DNA of 64,000 bases from contig NC_016946.1 in NCBI RefSeq assembly GCF_000277125.1, forward strand, positions 2,480,001-2,544,000, written 5' to 3'. Numbering within the stretch: position 1 is the stretch's first letter; the number at the start of each line of letters is the position of its first letter. Positions 22,755 to 34,343 of this stretch are shown piece by piece. The notes beneath the pieces were generated by a model. It made no database searches and was not told where the DNA came from. It was given only the letters and a program-made list of their open reading frames with translations. This DNA is from Mycobacterium intracellulare ATCC 13950. Lineage in GTDB: Bacteria; Actinomycetota; Actinomycetes; Mycobacteriales; Mycobacteriaceae. The translations under genes were made by a program, and so were the position numbers.

Positions 22755-23802
22755 CGACGGTGCTCCTGCATCTCGGGGTGTGCCACGCCCTGTTTCCCGG
22801 CGTGGCCGCGTTGATGATGATCGGCACGACATCGTTGAGCCCGGGGAAGAATCCCAGGAAGTTCACGTCACACACGTAGGCGTTGCCGTAGGCGCCCTGA
22901 TTGCCGACCCGGACAAGTCCTTTCAGCAGCAGCGGGATGTTGTCGCCGAAGAACGCCACCTGCGGCTCGACGTCCATGATGTGCCGGGCCACGCCGGGCT
23001 TGCGATCGATGAATTCGCGCAGCGCCGGATAGACGTCGGACGCCGAGGTCGACAGGCGGCCGGTCACCCGCGCCAGCGAGCCCACGGAGGCGACCAGGTC
23101 GGGGCGCCGTCGGTCGAGCTCGCCGACGACGCTGCGGGTCTCGGTGATGACGCCGTCGAGATCGTCGTTCTGGGCCGCGAGGTTGCCCACCACCTTGTTG
23201 AGGTTGGTGATCACGCTGCCCAGCGCCTGATCCCGGCCCGCGAATGTCTCTGTGAGCGTGGACGTCTGGCCGACCAGCGTGGCCAGCGACGAGGTGTCGC
23301 CCTGAAGCGACTGAATGATGCCCTTGGTCAGGTTGTCGGCGTCGTGCGGGTTCAGCAGGCTGAACAACGGCTCGTAGCCGTTGAGCAACGTGGTGACGTC
23401 GAACGACGGCTCGGTGCGTTCCACCGGTATGGTGCTGCCCGGCGCGAGCAGCTCCGGACTCCCTTCCTTGCCCAAGGACAGTCCGAGGTAACGCTGGCCG
23501 ACGATGTTCTGGTAGGTCACCGACGCCAGGGTGTTTCCGAACAACCGCTGTTCTTGCTGCACGACGAACGAGACCTTCGCCAGTTTCCCGTCGAGCTCGA
23601 CCTTTTCGACGCGGCCGACGCGCACCCCGGCCATGCGGACGTCGTCGCCCTCGCGCAGCCCGTACACGTCGGTGAACACCGCCGAATACCGTGCGGTGTC
23701 GCCGGCCACGTCACGGCGCAGGCTCACATACACCAGCCAGGTCAGCGTCAACGAGACGACCATGAACAGCGCCAGCGCGATGAGTGGACCGCGAAACTTC
23801 AT
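22747..23802 (-). CDS. MCE-family protein, MceB position
   Basis: 351 residues. One N-terminal membrane segment (LIALALFMVVSLTLTWLVYV), MCE domain with GLREGDDVRMAGVRVGRVEK and VGQRYLGLSLGK, and a C-terminal region with YVCDVNFLGFFPG. Overlaps mceA by an ATGA and mceC by eight bases. Confidence 0.88.
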   Translation of the reverse strand: MKFRGPLIALALFMVVSLTLTWLVYVSLRRDVAGDTARYSAVFTDVYGLREGDDVRMAGVRVGRVEKVELDGKLAKVSFVVQQEQRLFGNTLASVTYQNIVGQRYLGLSLGKEGSPELLAPGSTIPVERTEPSFDVTTLLNGYEPLFSLLNPHDADNLTKGIIQSLQGDTSSLATLVGQTSTLTETFAGRDQALGSVITNLNKVVGNLAAQNDDLDGVITETRSVVGELDRRRPDLVASVGSLARVTGRLSTSASDVYPALREFIDRKPGVARHIMDVEPQVAFFGDNIPLLLKGLVRVGNQGAYGNAYVCDVNFLGFFPGLNDVVPIIINAATPGNRAWHTPRCRSTVDG

Positions 23803-25382
23803 GGGGCCTCCCCGGCCGGACGGCCCAGCGACACCGTGCTGCCACGGGCGACCGGTCCGAGCAGCAGCTCGGTGGCCGGCGAGGCGGGCGTTCCGGTGAT
23901 CACGCCCAACATGTTTCGTTCGTACTGGCTCCCGACGGGCCCCACGTTCCCCCCGAATCGAGAGCCCCCGAAGGCGGACTGGGGAATCCACGGCGCCTTG
24001 GGCGCCACCGGGGCGACCCACGGCTGGTGCGGCTGCGGAGTCGCCGGCGCCCCCGGCGACGGGTTGTCGGGATTCGCGCTCCCTGGCACGGGCGGCGACG
24101 GCGTGATCCCCGGGGCCAGCGGGGGATTGGGATCGGTCAGATTGGGAGTCGGGTTGATCAGCGGCGGGCCCACCGCGACCAGGTTTCCGTCCGGCCCGAT
24201 CACCGTGCCCGGCGGGGGCGCCAGATCCTTGGGCGGATGATAATTCTGCGGCAGCAGCACCTCGGGCAGATCGGGGCGCACCGGAATCAGCGGCGCCGTA
24301 AAGCAGCTGGGCCCCTTGAGTTCGCCGTAGTGCGGACAGTCGGCGCGTGTGTAGGTGGAACTGGGCGTGAACGTCAGCATCGCGTGCATGTTGCCCAGGT
24401 TCTTCTCCGGGTTCCAGACCTGCTCCATGAACTGGTTGGCCAGGTTGTCCAGCTTGGTCACGGCGGGAACGAAGTTGTTCGACTTTTGCGCCAGCACGCC
24501 GAGCACCGGCGTGAAATCGGTGGTGATCCGGATGAGTTGGTCGATGTGGTTGTCGAACGACTGGCGCGTCGTGCCGACCGTGTAGTCCGCACCCGACACC
24601 AGTGAAGCCAGCTGCTCGCGCGTCTCGGCGAACGTCCGCATCGGTTCGACGGCCTGATGCAATGCGTCGAGAAGATCGGGGGCGGTCTGCGCGAGCCCCG
24701 TCGTCGCATCCAGCAGGGCGGACACCGTCGACGGGCCGGTATCGGTGCTGACGATCGAATTGAGCTGGTCGAGAAGGCGATTCAATTGCGCGCCGGCATT
24801 GAGCAGGCTGACGCGACGGTGGTCGGTGGCCGCGCCCAGGGCGGCCAAGATCCCCACCGACCTGTCGTCGCGACCGCGCCCCGCGGCGGCCAGCAGGTCG
24901 CGCAACTTGCTGACGGTGGTTTGGAACAACACGGTCGGCAACTGCTTGTCCTCCGGAATATGCGCGCCCTGGCGGATTTTCGCCCCCGGTCCCTTTTGGT
25001 TTGGGGAGCCCACCAACTGCACCGACGACACCGCGAACACATTGCTGGGCACCACGCGTGCGGTCACAGCGGCCGGAATCGCCTGGGCGTATTCGGGTTT
25101 GAGGTCGATGTGGACATAGTTGGGTTCGCCGTGTGCCGCCGGGACGACGTCATTGACCATCCCGACAAGCACGCCGTGGTATTTGACGTCCGACTTCTGC
25201 GGAAGGCCATCGCCCACGTTGATCAGATCGGCAACCACCCGCACGTAATCGTTCAGCCTGCCGGTGGATTTGACCAACATCATGGCCGTCACCAGGGCGC
25301 TGACCACCACCACGGCGATGCCGACGCCGAACAGCTGGCGCTCGGAGGGGCCGCGTCCGTCCAGCTCAAGGGAATTGGGCAT
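23799..25382 (-). CDS. MCE-family protein, MceA position, with long Pro-rich tail
   Basis: 527 residues from ATG at 25382, placed 23 bases after the yrbEB stop. A membrane segment (LFGVGIAVVVVSALVTAMML) is followed by the MCE domain with GLPQKSDVKYHGVLVGMVND and VQLVGSPNQKG. A helical region reaches about residue 340, then TRADCPHYGELKGPSCF supplies a Cys pair. The final ~150 residues are Pro-rich and low complexity. The tail makes it longer than many MceA proteins and may project from the cell-envelope tunnel. A longer frame extending to 25583 overlaps yrbEB and is rejected. Confidence 0.88.
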   Translation of the reverse strand: MPNSLELDGRGPSERQLFGVGIAVVVVSALVTAMMLVKSTGRLNDYVRVVADLINVGDGLPQKSDVKYHGVLVGMVNDVVPAAHGEPNYVHIDLKPEYAQAIPAAVTARVVPSNVFAVSSVQLVGSPNQKGPGAKIRQGAHIPEDKQLPTVLFQTTVSKLRDLLAAAGRGRDDRSVGILAALGAATDHRRVSLLNAGAQLNRLLDQLNSIVSTDTGPSTVSALLDATTGLAQTAPDLLDALHQAVEPMRTFAETREQLASLVSGADYTVGTTRQSFDNHIDQLIRITTDFTPVLGVLAQKSNNFVPAVTKLDNLANQFMEQVWNPEKNLGNMHAMLTFTPSSTYTRADCPHYGELKGPSCFTAPLIPVRPDLPEVLLPQNYHPPKDLAPPPGTVIGPDGNLVAVGPPLINPTPNLTDPNPPLAPGITPSPPVPGSANPDNPSPGAPATPQPHQPWVAPVAPKAPWIPQSAFGGSRFGGNVGPVGSQYERNMLGVITGTPASPATELLLGPVARGSTVSLGRPAGEAP

Positions 25383-25405
25383 CTTCCACCGACCTCGCCA
25401 CGGGC

Positions 25406-26269
25406 CTACCCGCCGAACCTTGCGCCGGAGTCCACACCCCACAGCGCCATGGTGAGCAGCATGTTCACGATGATCACGACCGTGATGCTGGCCCGCATGC
25501 CGTGTCCCGCGGCGACCCCGACGCCTTCGGGTCCGCCGCTGGCGTAATAGCCGTAGTAGCACTGGATGGTGGAGGCGATCCACACGAAGATGACGGCCTT
25601 GATCAACGAATAGACGATGTCCTGGCCGGCCAGCATCAGCGTGAAGTAGTGCAGGTAGGACCCGGTCGAACCGCCGCTGCCGATGCCCACCACGACTTGC
25701 GTGCTCAGGTAGCCGATCGCCAGGCAGGCGGCGTAGAGCGGAATGATCGCCACCACCGAGGCGATGAGCCGGGTGGTCACCAGGTAGGGAATGGGGCGGA
25801 TCGCGATCGACTCCAGCGCGTCGATCTCCTCGGCGATGCGCATGGATCCCAGTTGGGCGGTGAAGCGGCAGCCGCCCTGCATGGCGAAGGCGAGCGACGC
25901 CATCAGCGGAGCCAGCTCGCGCGTGTTGACCAACGACGAGACGAACCCGGTGGCGGGCCCCAGACCGAGCAGGTCCAAGAAGTTATACCCCTCGATCCCG
26001 ACGAGTGCGCCGACCGTCATGCCCAGCACCACCGCCACGCCCGCGGTGCCGCCGCCGACCACGATCGAGCCGTTGCCCCAGGTGATGTTCGACAGCAGCC
26101 GCAAGAATTCGCCGCTGTACTGGCGCACGGCGAGCGGCACGGCGACCGCCGCCCGGACGAAGAAGACCAGCAGATGGCCGAGCCGGATGATCGGCACTTT
26201 GCCCCTGCGGTAGAGCCGGACCAGCGGTGTCGAAATCGGTGCGAAAGGCACATACGCCGAGGCCGTCAC
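25406..26269 (-). CDS. YrbE-family (MlaE-like) permease, second subunit
   Basis: 287 residues with about five membrane segments. The MlaE-family cytoplasmic helix appears as GSMRIAEEIDALESIAIRPI. GTG start at 26269 follows the yrbEA stop by one base. YrbE pairs form the membrane core of the Mce importer that works with the ATPase MceG encoded elsewhere (established knowledge). Confidence 0.92.
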   Translation of the reverse strand: MTASAYVPFAPISTPLVRLYRRGKVPIIRLGHLLVFFVRAAVAVPLAVRQYSGEFLRLLSNITWGNGSIVVGGGTAGVAVVLGMTVGALVGIEGYNFLDLLGLGPATGFVSSLVNTRELAPLMASLAFAMQGGCRFTAQLGSMRIAEEIDALESIAIRPIPYLVTTRLIASVVAIIPLYAACLAIGYLSTQVVVGIGSGGSTGSYLHYFTLMLAGQDIVYSLIKAVIFVWIASTIQCYYGYYASGGPEGVGVAAGHGMRASITVVIIVNMLLTMALWGVDSGARFGG

Positions 26270-26270
26270 G

Positions 26271-27113
26271 TCAGAGCCCCGTCCTGGGCGACAGCATGAT
26301 GTAGAGCTGGCTGATGGCGACGTTGACGATCATCAGCAGCAGGATCGCCTCGACGACGGCGGCGTTCACCGAGTTCGCGACGCCCGTCGGTCCGCCCTTG
26401 GTGGACAACCCTTTTTGGCTTGACACGATGGCCACGATGGCGCCGAACACGATCGCCTTCAGCAGCGCCAGGACCATGTCACCGGTCGTCGCGAACGACG
26501 CGAACGTCGACACGAAGCTGCCCGGCGCGCCGTTCTGGAAGTATACGTTGAACATGTAGCTCGCGAAAAATCCGGCGAAGCACACGACACCGGTCAGCGC
26601 CACACCGATCATCACGGCGGCTGCGAAGCGGGGGACGACCAACCGCCGGATCACCGAGACCCCCATCACCTCCATCGCGTCGGTTTCCTCGCGCATGGTG
26701 CGCGAACCCAGATCGGCGGTGATCGCCGACCCGACCGCCGACGCCATGAGCACCGCCGCCACCAACGACGCGCCCTGGCGGATGACGGCGAGTCCGCTGG
26801 CCGCGCCGGCCAGCGAGGTGGCGCCGACCTGGCCGGCCAGCAGTGCGAACTGGATGGACAGGGTGACGCTGATCGGCAGCGAGACCAGGATCGTCGGCAG
26901 CACGGCGGTGCCGGCCATGAATGCGCCCTGCCGGACGAATTCGTGCCATTGGAACCGCCCGGTGATCAGGTCGACGAAGAAATATTGAACGGTGCGCACA
27001 CCCAGGACGAACTGTTCGCCCACGGTCGTCAGGGAGGCGACCGGATGACGTTTGACGTATCCGACGGACCAGTCCCGGATGGCGACAACGCCGTCAAGCT
27101 GTGCCGTCGTCAT
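26271..27113 (-). CDS. YrbE-family (MlaE-like) permease, first subunit and first gene of the mce operon
   Basis: 280 residues, multi-pass membrane protein with the MlaE signature SRTMREETDAMEVMGVSVIR. It opens the operon on the minus strand; a ~300-base divergent region separates it from the TetR gene. Like other YrbEA proteins it should form the permease with the next gene. Confidence 0.92.
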   Translation of the reverse strand: MTTAQLDGVVAIRDWSVGYVKRHPVASLTTVGEQFVLGVRTVQYFFVDLITGRFQWHEFVRQGAFMAGTAVLPTILVSLPISVTLSIQFALLAGQVGATSLAGAASGLAVIRQGASLVAAVLMASAVGSAITADLGSRTMREETDAMEVMGVSVIRRLVVPRFAAAVMIGVALTGVVCFAGFFASYMFNVYFQNGAPGSFVSTFASFATTGDMVLALLKAIVFGAIVAIVSSQKGLSTKGGPTGVANSVNAAVVEAILLLMIVNVAISQLYIMLSPRTGL

Positions 27114-27299
27114 AGCTGCGCGACCTGCGGTCGGCCTAGCAAACCCATGGCATAGGTCATCGCGTACCAGCTACCGCTGTCATCGGCCCTCTTCCCACCC
27201 CTAAGTCCTGAGTGCCGAGCAGAGGCCGTTGGGCGGCCGTTGGACGCTAACTTTATTAAAATAGTGTCAACAAGCGCCCAGTCTCTGCAGTTCATCGGT

Positions 27300-27315
27300 G
27301 TGTGCTGCATCACAC
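27300..27315. promoter_or_regulatory. Candidate operator GTGTG-N6-CACAC
   Basis: Perfect five-base inverted repeat arms around a six-base centre, upstream of tetR and the mce operon. TetR dimers commonly bind such palindromes. Confidence 0.45.
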
Positions 27316-27329
27316 TAGCCTATTTGATA

Positions 27330-27354
27330 GGGACTTTCAATAGTGTAGAGTCCC
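27330..27354. promoter_or_regulatory. Candidate operator GGGACT-N13-AGTCCC
   Basis: Perfect six-base inverted arms separated by 13 bases that include the repeated AATAGTGT element. It sits about 65 bases before the tetR start. Confidence 0.45.
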
Positions 27355-27417
27355 TCATCTGAGTTCGTCGCTGGACGCACCGCGGGGTTGTTTTGTCGGA
27401 TTGACGAAGGTGATGGC

Positions 27418-28020
27418 ATGCCCTCAGCAAACACCGGTTCGTTGCGGGACCGACGCCGTGCTGAGCTGCTGTCCCAGATCCAGCAGACCGCGCACCAGCT
27501 CTTCGCCGAGCGGGGATTCGAGGCGGTGACGACCGAGGACATCGCGTCGGCCGCCGGGATCTCCATCAGCACCTATTTCCGGTACGCGCCCACCAAGGAG
27601 GGCCTGCTGGTCGACCCTGTCCGGGATGCGGCCGCCGAGATCGTGGGTTCCTACAGTGCGAGACCGCCACACGAGTCGCCCGTCGAGGCGCTGATCCAAC
27701 TGTTCGTCACGCACGCCAGGGACGTCAGCGACGTTGACAACCTGGACACCTGGCGCCTCGCCGTGGCCACCGCGCCGCACCTGTTGAGTAAATCCGTGCT
27801 GATCAGCGAAACCGACCACGGCAACCTGATCCAGCAGGTCGCTCACCGGATGGGTGTCGATGCGATGGCCGACATTCGACCCGCGTTGTTGGTCCACACC
27901 AGTTTGGCCACAGTCCAATTCGTCCTCGACGGATGGTTGACCTCCGATGTCGGCGAAAGTCCGCCTTTTCACGAGCAATTGGAGCAAGCGCTGCGGCTCA
28001 CCCTCGCCGGATTCGACTGA
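27418..28020 (+). CDS. TetR-family transcriptional regulator of the adjacent mce operon
   Basis: 200 residues from ATG at 27418 with GAAGGTG seven bases upstream. The N-terminal helix-turn-helix is clear ([40 protein letters not shown]). The C-terminal ligand domain is typical in length but not informative. It is divergent from the mce operon; by analogy with Mce3R, a TetR-family mce regulator, it probably represses that operon (inference). Confidence 0.88.
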   Translation: MPSANTGSLRDRRRAELLSQIQQTAHQLFAERGFEAVTTEDIASAAGISISTYFRYAPTKEGLLVDPVRDAAAEIVGSYSARPPHESPVEALIQLFVTHARDVSDVDNLDTWRLAVATAPHLLSKSVLISETDHGNLIQQVAHRMGVDAMADIRPALLVHTSLATVQFVLDGWLTSDVGESPPFHEQLEQALRLTLAGFD

Positions 28021-28050
28021 ACCAGGCAGTGTTGAACGAAACCGCCGTGA

Positions 28051-29205
<1,155 letters not shown>

Positions 29206-29324
29206 TTGCACACGCGGTGCGATCGCCGCGGCTGTGTTAGCGTCCGCCTCGGGGGACTGCCCGGGTTGGCGTATGGGCCGTCCCTGAAAAGGTCGCCGGC
29301 TGTTTCGTCCTCCAGGAGGTCTTC

Positions 29325-29843
29325 GTGACTCACGCGCTTGTTGTGTTGCTGGCTTTGTTGATTGGTGTCGTTGCCGGGTTGCGTTCGCTGACGGCGCCCG
29401 CGGTGGTCGCCTGGGCCGCCGCCCCCGCCCTCCTGGGGTGGATCGACCTGCACGGCACGTGGGCGTCCTGGATGGCCAGCATCGTCGCGGTGGTCGTCTT
29501 CACGGTCCTCGCCGTCGGCGAATTGATCAACGACAAGCTGCCCAAGACCCCGCCTCGCACGGCGGCACCGATCTTCGCGGGCCGCATCGTGATGGGTGGC
29601 CTCGCGGGCGCGGCGCTGGGCGCCTGGCCGCACTGGACCTTTACCGCGCTCGGTGCCGGCGTCATCGGCGCGGTGCTGGGCACGCTCGGCGGTTACCAGG
29701 CGCGCAAGCGGCTGGCCGCCGCGGCGGGCCGGGACCTGCCCATCGCGCTGCTCGAGGACGCGGTCGCGATCGTCGGGGGACTCGTCATCGTGGCCGTGAC
29801 GGGCCACGTGCTGACGGAGTACCTGCTGACGGCGGTTAAGTGA
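29325..29843 (+). CDS. DUF4126 membrane protein (Rv2120c-like)
   Basis: 172 residues, four to five hydrophobic segments with small residues (Gly, Ala), including GLRSLTAPAVVAWAAA and GRIVMGGLAGAALGAW. GTG start follows AGGAGG at six bases. Function unknown. The stop overlaps the start of the next gene by four bases, suggesting coupled translation with the reductase. Confidence 0.85.
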   Translation: MTHALVVLLALLIGVVAGLRSLTAPAVVAWAAAPALLGWIDLHGTWASWMASIVAVVVFTVLAVGELINDKLPKTPPRTAAPIFAGRIVMGGLAGAALGAWPHWTFTALGAGVIGAVLGTLGGYQARKRLAAAAGRDLPIALLEDAVAIVGGLVIVAVTGHVLTEYLLTAVK

Positions 29844-31210
29844 CAGAACATTTCGACGCGATCATCGTCGGTGCGGGCCAGGCGGGCCCGCCGTTGGCGG
29901 GGCGGCTGACGGCAGCCGGGCAGCGCGTCGCGATCGTCGAACGCAAACTGATCGGCGGCACGTGCGTCAACACCGGGTGCATCCCGACCAAGACGCTGGT
30001 GGCCTCCGCGCATGCCGCGCACCTGGCGCGCCGCGGCGCCGACTACGGCGTCGGCACCGGCGAGATCAGCGTGGACATGGCGAAAGTCAAGGCCCGCAAG
30101 GACGAGATCATGCTCGACGACCGCAAGGGTGTCGAAGACTGGCTCGAGGGCATGGACGGCTGCACCGTCGTCCGCGGGCACGCGGTATTCACCGATCCGC
30201 ACACCGTGCGGGTCGGCGAAGACGTGCTGCACGCCGACCGCATCTTCCTTAACGTCGGCGGCCGCGCCGTGGTGCCCGACATTCCGGGCCTGGACGAGGT
30301 CGACTTCCTCACCAACGCGTCGATCCTCGAACTCGATGAACTGCCAACACATCTCGTCATCGTGGGAGGCAGCTACATCGCGCTGGAGTTCGCGCAGATG
30401 TACCGGCGCTTCGGGGCGCGGGTGACGGTGGTGGAGCGGGGTCCGCGGCTGGCGTCGCGGGAAGACGAGGATGTTTCGGCCACCATCGAAGAAATCCTGC
30501 GGACCGAGGACATCGACATCGTCGTCGACGCCGACGACGTGCGGGTCACCAAGACTGACAACGGATTTGAACTCATCCCGCGCGATGGCGCCACGCCTAT
30601 CCGCGGGAGTCATCTGCTGCTGGCGGCGGGCCGGCGCCCCAACACCGACGACCTGGGCCTGCCGGCCGCCGGTGTGCGGACCGACGCCCGCGGTTACATC
30701 GTCGTCGACGACCAGCTCAAGACCAGCGTCGAGCACATCTGGGCGATGGGCGACTGTAACGGCAAGGGCGCGTTCACCCACACCTCTTACAACGACTTCG
30801 AGATCGTCGCCGCCAACCTGCTCGACGGCGACCCGCGGCGGGTGAGCGACCGCATCACCACCTACGCGCTCTACATCGATCCGCCGCTGGGGCGCGCCGG
30901 CCTGACCGTCGAGCAGGTCCGCGCGTCGGGGCGCAAGGCGCTCGTCGGAAAGCGGCCGATGACCAGAGTCGGCCGTGCGGTGGAAAAGGGTGAGACACAA
31001 GGCTTCATGAAAGTCGTGGTCGACGCCGAAACCAAGGAGATCCTGGGCGCCGCCGTCTTCGGGGTCGGCGGCGACGAGGCCATTCACTGCATCCTGGACG
31101 TCATGTCGGCCAACGCGCCGTACACCACGCTCTCCCGCACCATGCACATCCATCCCACGGTCAGCGAGCTCATTCCGACGGTGCTGCAGGAGATGTCGCC
31201 GCTGGACTAG
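29840..31210 (+). CDS. MerA-like FAD/NAD(P)H disulfide oxidoreductase
   Basis: 456 residues of the pyridine nucleotide-disulfide oxidoreductase class I fold. It has an FAD dinucleotide motif VGAGQAGPPLAGRL and the redox disulfide GGTCVNTGCIPTKT (CX4C). The NAD(P) motif is VGGSYIALEFA and the second FAD motif is IWAMGDCNGKGAF. The C-terminal dimer-domain active His-Glu is IHPTVSELIPT. It lacks the extra N-terminal metal domain and C-terminal Cys pair of true mercuric reductase, so Hg specificity is doubtful. GTG start overlaps the DUF4126 stop as GTGA. I do not recall a gene at this position in H37Rv. Confidence 0.88.
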   Translation: MTEHFDAIIVGAGQAGPPLAGRLTAAGQRVAIVERKLIGGTCVNTGCIPTKTLVASAHAAHLARRGADYGVGTGEISVDMAKVKARKDEIMLDDRKGVEDWLEGMDGCTVVRGHAVFTDPHTVRVGEDVLHADRIFLNVGGRAVVPDIPGLDEVDFLTNASILELDELPTHLVIVGGSYIALEFAQMYRRFGARVTVVERGPRLASREDEDVSATIEEILRTEDIDIVVDADDVRVTKTDNGFELIPRDGATPIRGSHLLLAAGRRPNTDDLGLPAAGVRTDARGYIVVDDQLKTSVEHIWAMGDCNGKGAFTHTSYNDFEIVAANLLDGDPRRVSDRITTYALYIDPPLGRAGLTVEQVRASGRKALVGKRPMTRVGRAVEKGETQGFMKVVVDAETKEILGAAVFGVGGDEAIHCILDVMSANAPYTTLSRTMHIHPTVSELIPTVLQEMSPLD

Positions 31211-31213
31211 GCG

Positions 31214-33110
<1,897 letters not shown>

Positions 33111-33114
33111 TCGA

Positions 33115-33414
33115 CTAGGCCAGATCTTCGGGGCGCACCAGCGAGCGTCGCACCGACAGCAGCTCGAACTCGGGGTGCGCGGCCACCAGCCGCTCGGCCG
33201 CGTCCAGCACGTCGACCGCGTGGCCGCGGTCACCCGAAACCAGGGCGACCCCGATGCCGGCCCGTCGATACAACTCGTGCGAACCCGTCTCGGCCGCCGA
33301 GACGCTGAACTTGCGCTGCAGTTCGGCGACGACGGGACGGACGACCGATCGCTTCTGTTTGAGCGAGCGAACGTCGCCCAGCAACACGTCGAACTCGAGC
33401 CAGCCGATCCACAT
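33115..33414 (-). CDS. DUF503 family protein (Rv2117-like)
   Basis: 99 residues from ATG at 33414. LLGDVRSLKQKRSVVRPVV and KFSVSAAETGSHELYRRA are the DUF503 signature; YlxP of Firmicutes belongs here. Lies eight bases after lppK in the same direction. Biochemical role unknown. Confidence 0.88.
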   Translation of the reverse strand: MWIGWLEFDVLLGDVRSLKQKRSVVRPVVAELQRKFSVSAAETGSHELYRRAGIGVALVSGDRGHAVDVLDAAERLVAAHPEFELLSVRRSLVRPEDLA

Positions 33415-33422
33415 CCGGCGCG

Positions 33423-34034
33423 TCAGCCCGGCGGGTTTTGGGACGGACCGGGTTCGGGAGCCGGCGGTGGCGGCGGCGGCGCGGGTTCGGGCGGGCTCGC
33501 GGGGGCGCCGGAGGACGGGGCCGCCGGCGACTTGCCCAGGGCCAACAGCGTTTCGGCGGTGTGCCGGGAAAGCTGCCAACCGCCTTGGAAGGGAGCGAAT
33601 TCCATCGGGAAGGTGAAGTTCGCGTTGTCGGCCTGGGCGGTGTGCACGGCGACGCTGGCCTTCACATTGGACGGGTTCTTGTCCGACCACGCGATGTCGT
33701 TCGCGGCGAAGGTCATCGGCAGGTAGCCGTTGTCCCGCAACGCGTTGGTGAACTTGTCCAACGTGGCCGCGCTCTCCGGGGTGGCGCCCTCCACCAGACT
33801 CACCTTGGCGTCGCCGGTGACGTTCGGATCGGCCAGGCGGGCCAGGACATCGGTGAGGGCTTCGGGCGGTGGCAGGGGAGCCGTGACGGGCGCAGCAACT
33901 TGGCTGGACGTGGCCGGTGGCAGCGACGAGACGGTCGACGACTCGCTTGCGGGGTGCTTCGACGAACACGCCGCAAGACCGACCACCGCCAGGGCGATGG
34001 CGGTGCTGAGCGCTACGGACAGTGGTCGATGCAT
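33423..34034 (-). CDS. lppK: Lipoprotein LppK
   Basis: 203 residues. Signal peptide with lipobox LAAC (residues 20-23), then a Ser/Thr/Pro linker and a compact domain ([20 protein letters not shown] through [11 protein letters not shown]) of the mycobacterial low-molecular-mass lipoprotein type. The C-terminus is a Pro-rich tail. Orthologue of Rv2116 by sequence features and by position next to mpa. Confidence 0.87.
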   Translation of the reverse strand: MHRPLSVALSTAIALAVVGLAACSSKHPASESSTVSSLPPATSSQVAAPVTAPLPPPEALTDVLARLADPNVTGDAKVSLVEGATPESAATLDKFTNALRDNGYLPMTFAANDIAWSDKNPSNVKASVAVHTAQADNANFTFPMEFAPFQGGWQLSRHTAETLLALGKSPAAPSSGAPASPPEPAPPPPPPAPEPGPSQNPPG

Positions 34035-34343
34035 CCAGTGGGTCGGCCGGCTAAACGGCTCTGGCCGCTTCGGGTGGGAGCGATGTCGCTAAGGTCGGGC
34101 CGATGGGTGCAACTGAAGTCACACCGGCGGTGACTGCGACGCGAGCCGAGCCGGTGGCGAGGCTTTTTGCGGTCACTGTGCCACCTCCCGAGGCCGTTTC
34201 GATCATCACGATTAGTGGCCGAGATTACCAGCATGACGAAAATCTTAACTTTTCGTGGGTATTTGACTACGCACATCAATCGTCAATCGCCGGTAGCTTT
34301 GAAGTATCCGCCGCGCCAATTCGGTGTGGGAAAGGAGCGCAAG
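34035..34343. promoter_or_regulatory. Divergent lppK/mpa promoter region
   Basis: This 309-base gap contains an inverted repeat ACGAAAA-N7-TTTTCGT at 34236-34256, a TAGCTT box at 34294-34299 that could serve mpa, and the mpa SD AAAGGAG at 34331-34337. The open frame continuing upstream of mpa shows no protein-like features. Confidence 0.5.

Larger units (their letters stand above)
27114..27417. promoter_or_regulatory. Divergent control region between the mce operon and tetR
   Basis: This ~300-base stretch is AT-rich from 27245 on. It contains two inverted repeats (27300-27315 and 27330-27354), and the sequence AATAGTGT occurs twice (near 27260 and 27340). These lie close to the tetR start, fitting autoregulation and control of the mce operon by the TetR protein. 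A minus-strand ORF across it (27110-27313) shows no gene-like features. Confidence 0.6.

Noticed and set aside
27110..27313. Small minus-strand gene in the tetR-mce gap
   Set aside because: No SD, no protein-like features; it overlaps the promoter region and the yrbEA start.
29840..31210. True mercuric reductase
   Set aside because: No N-terminal HMA domain, no C-terminal Cys pair, and no mer neighbours.
34167..34343. N-terminal extension of mpa
   Set aside because: The frame is open, but the translated part is not protein-like and the SD before 34344 gives the known 609-residue Mpa.
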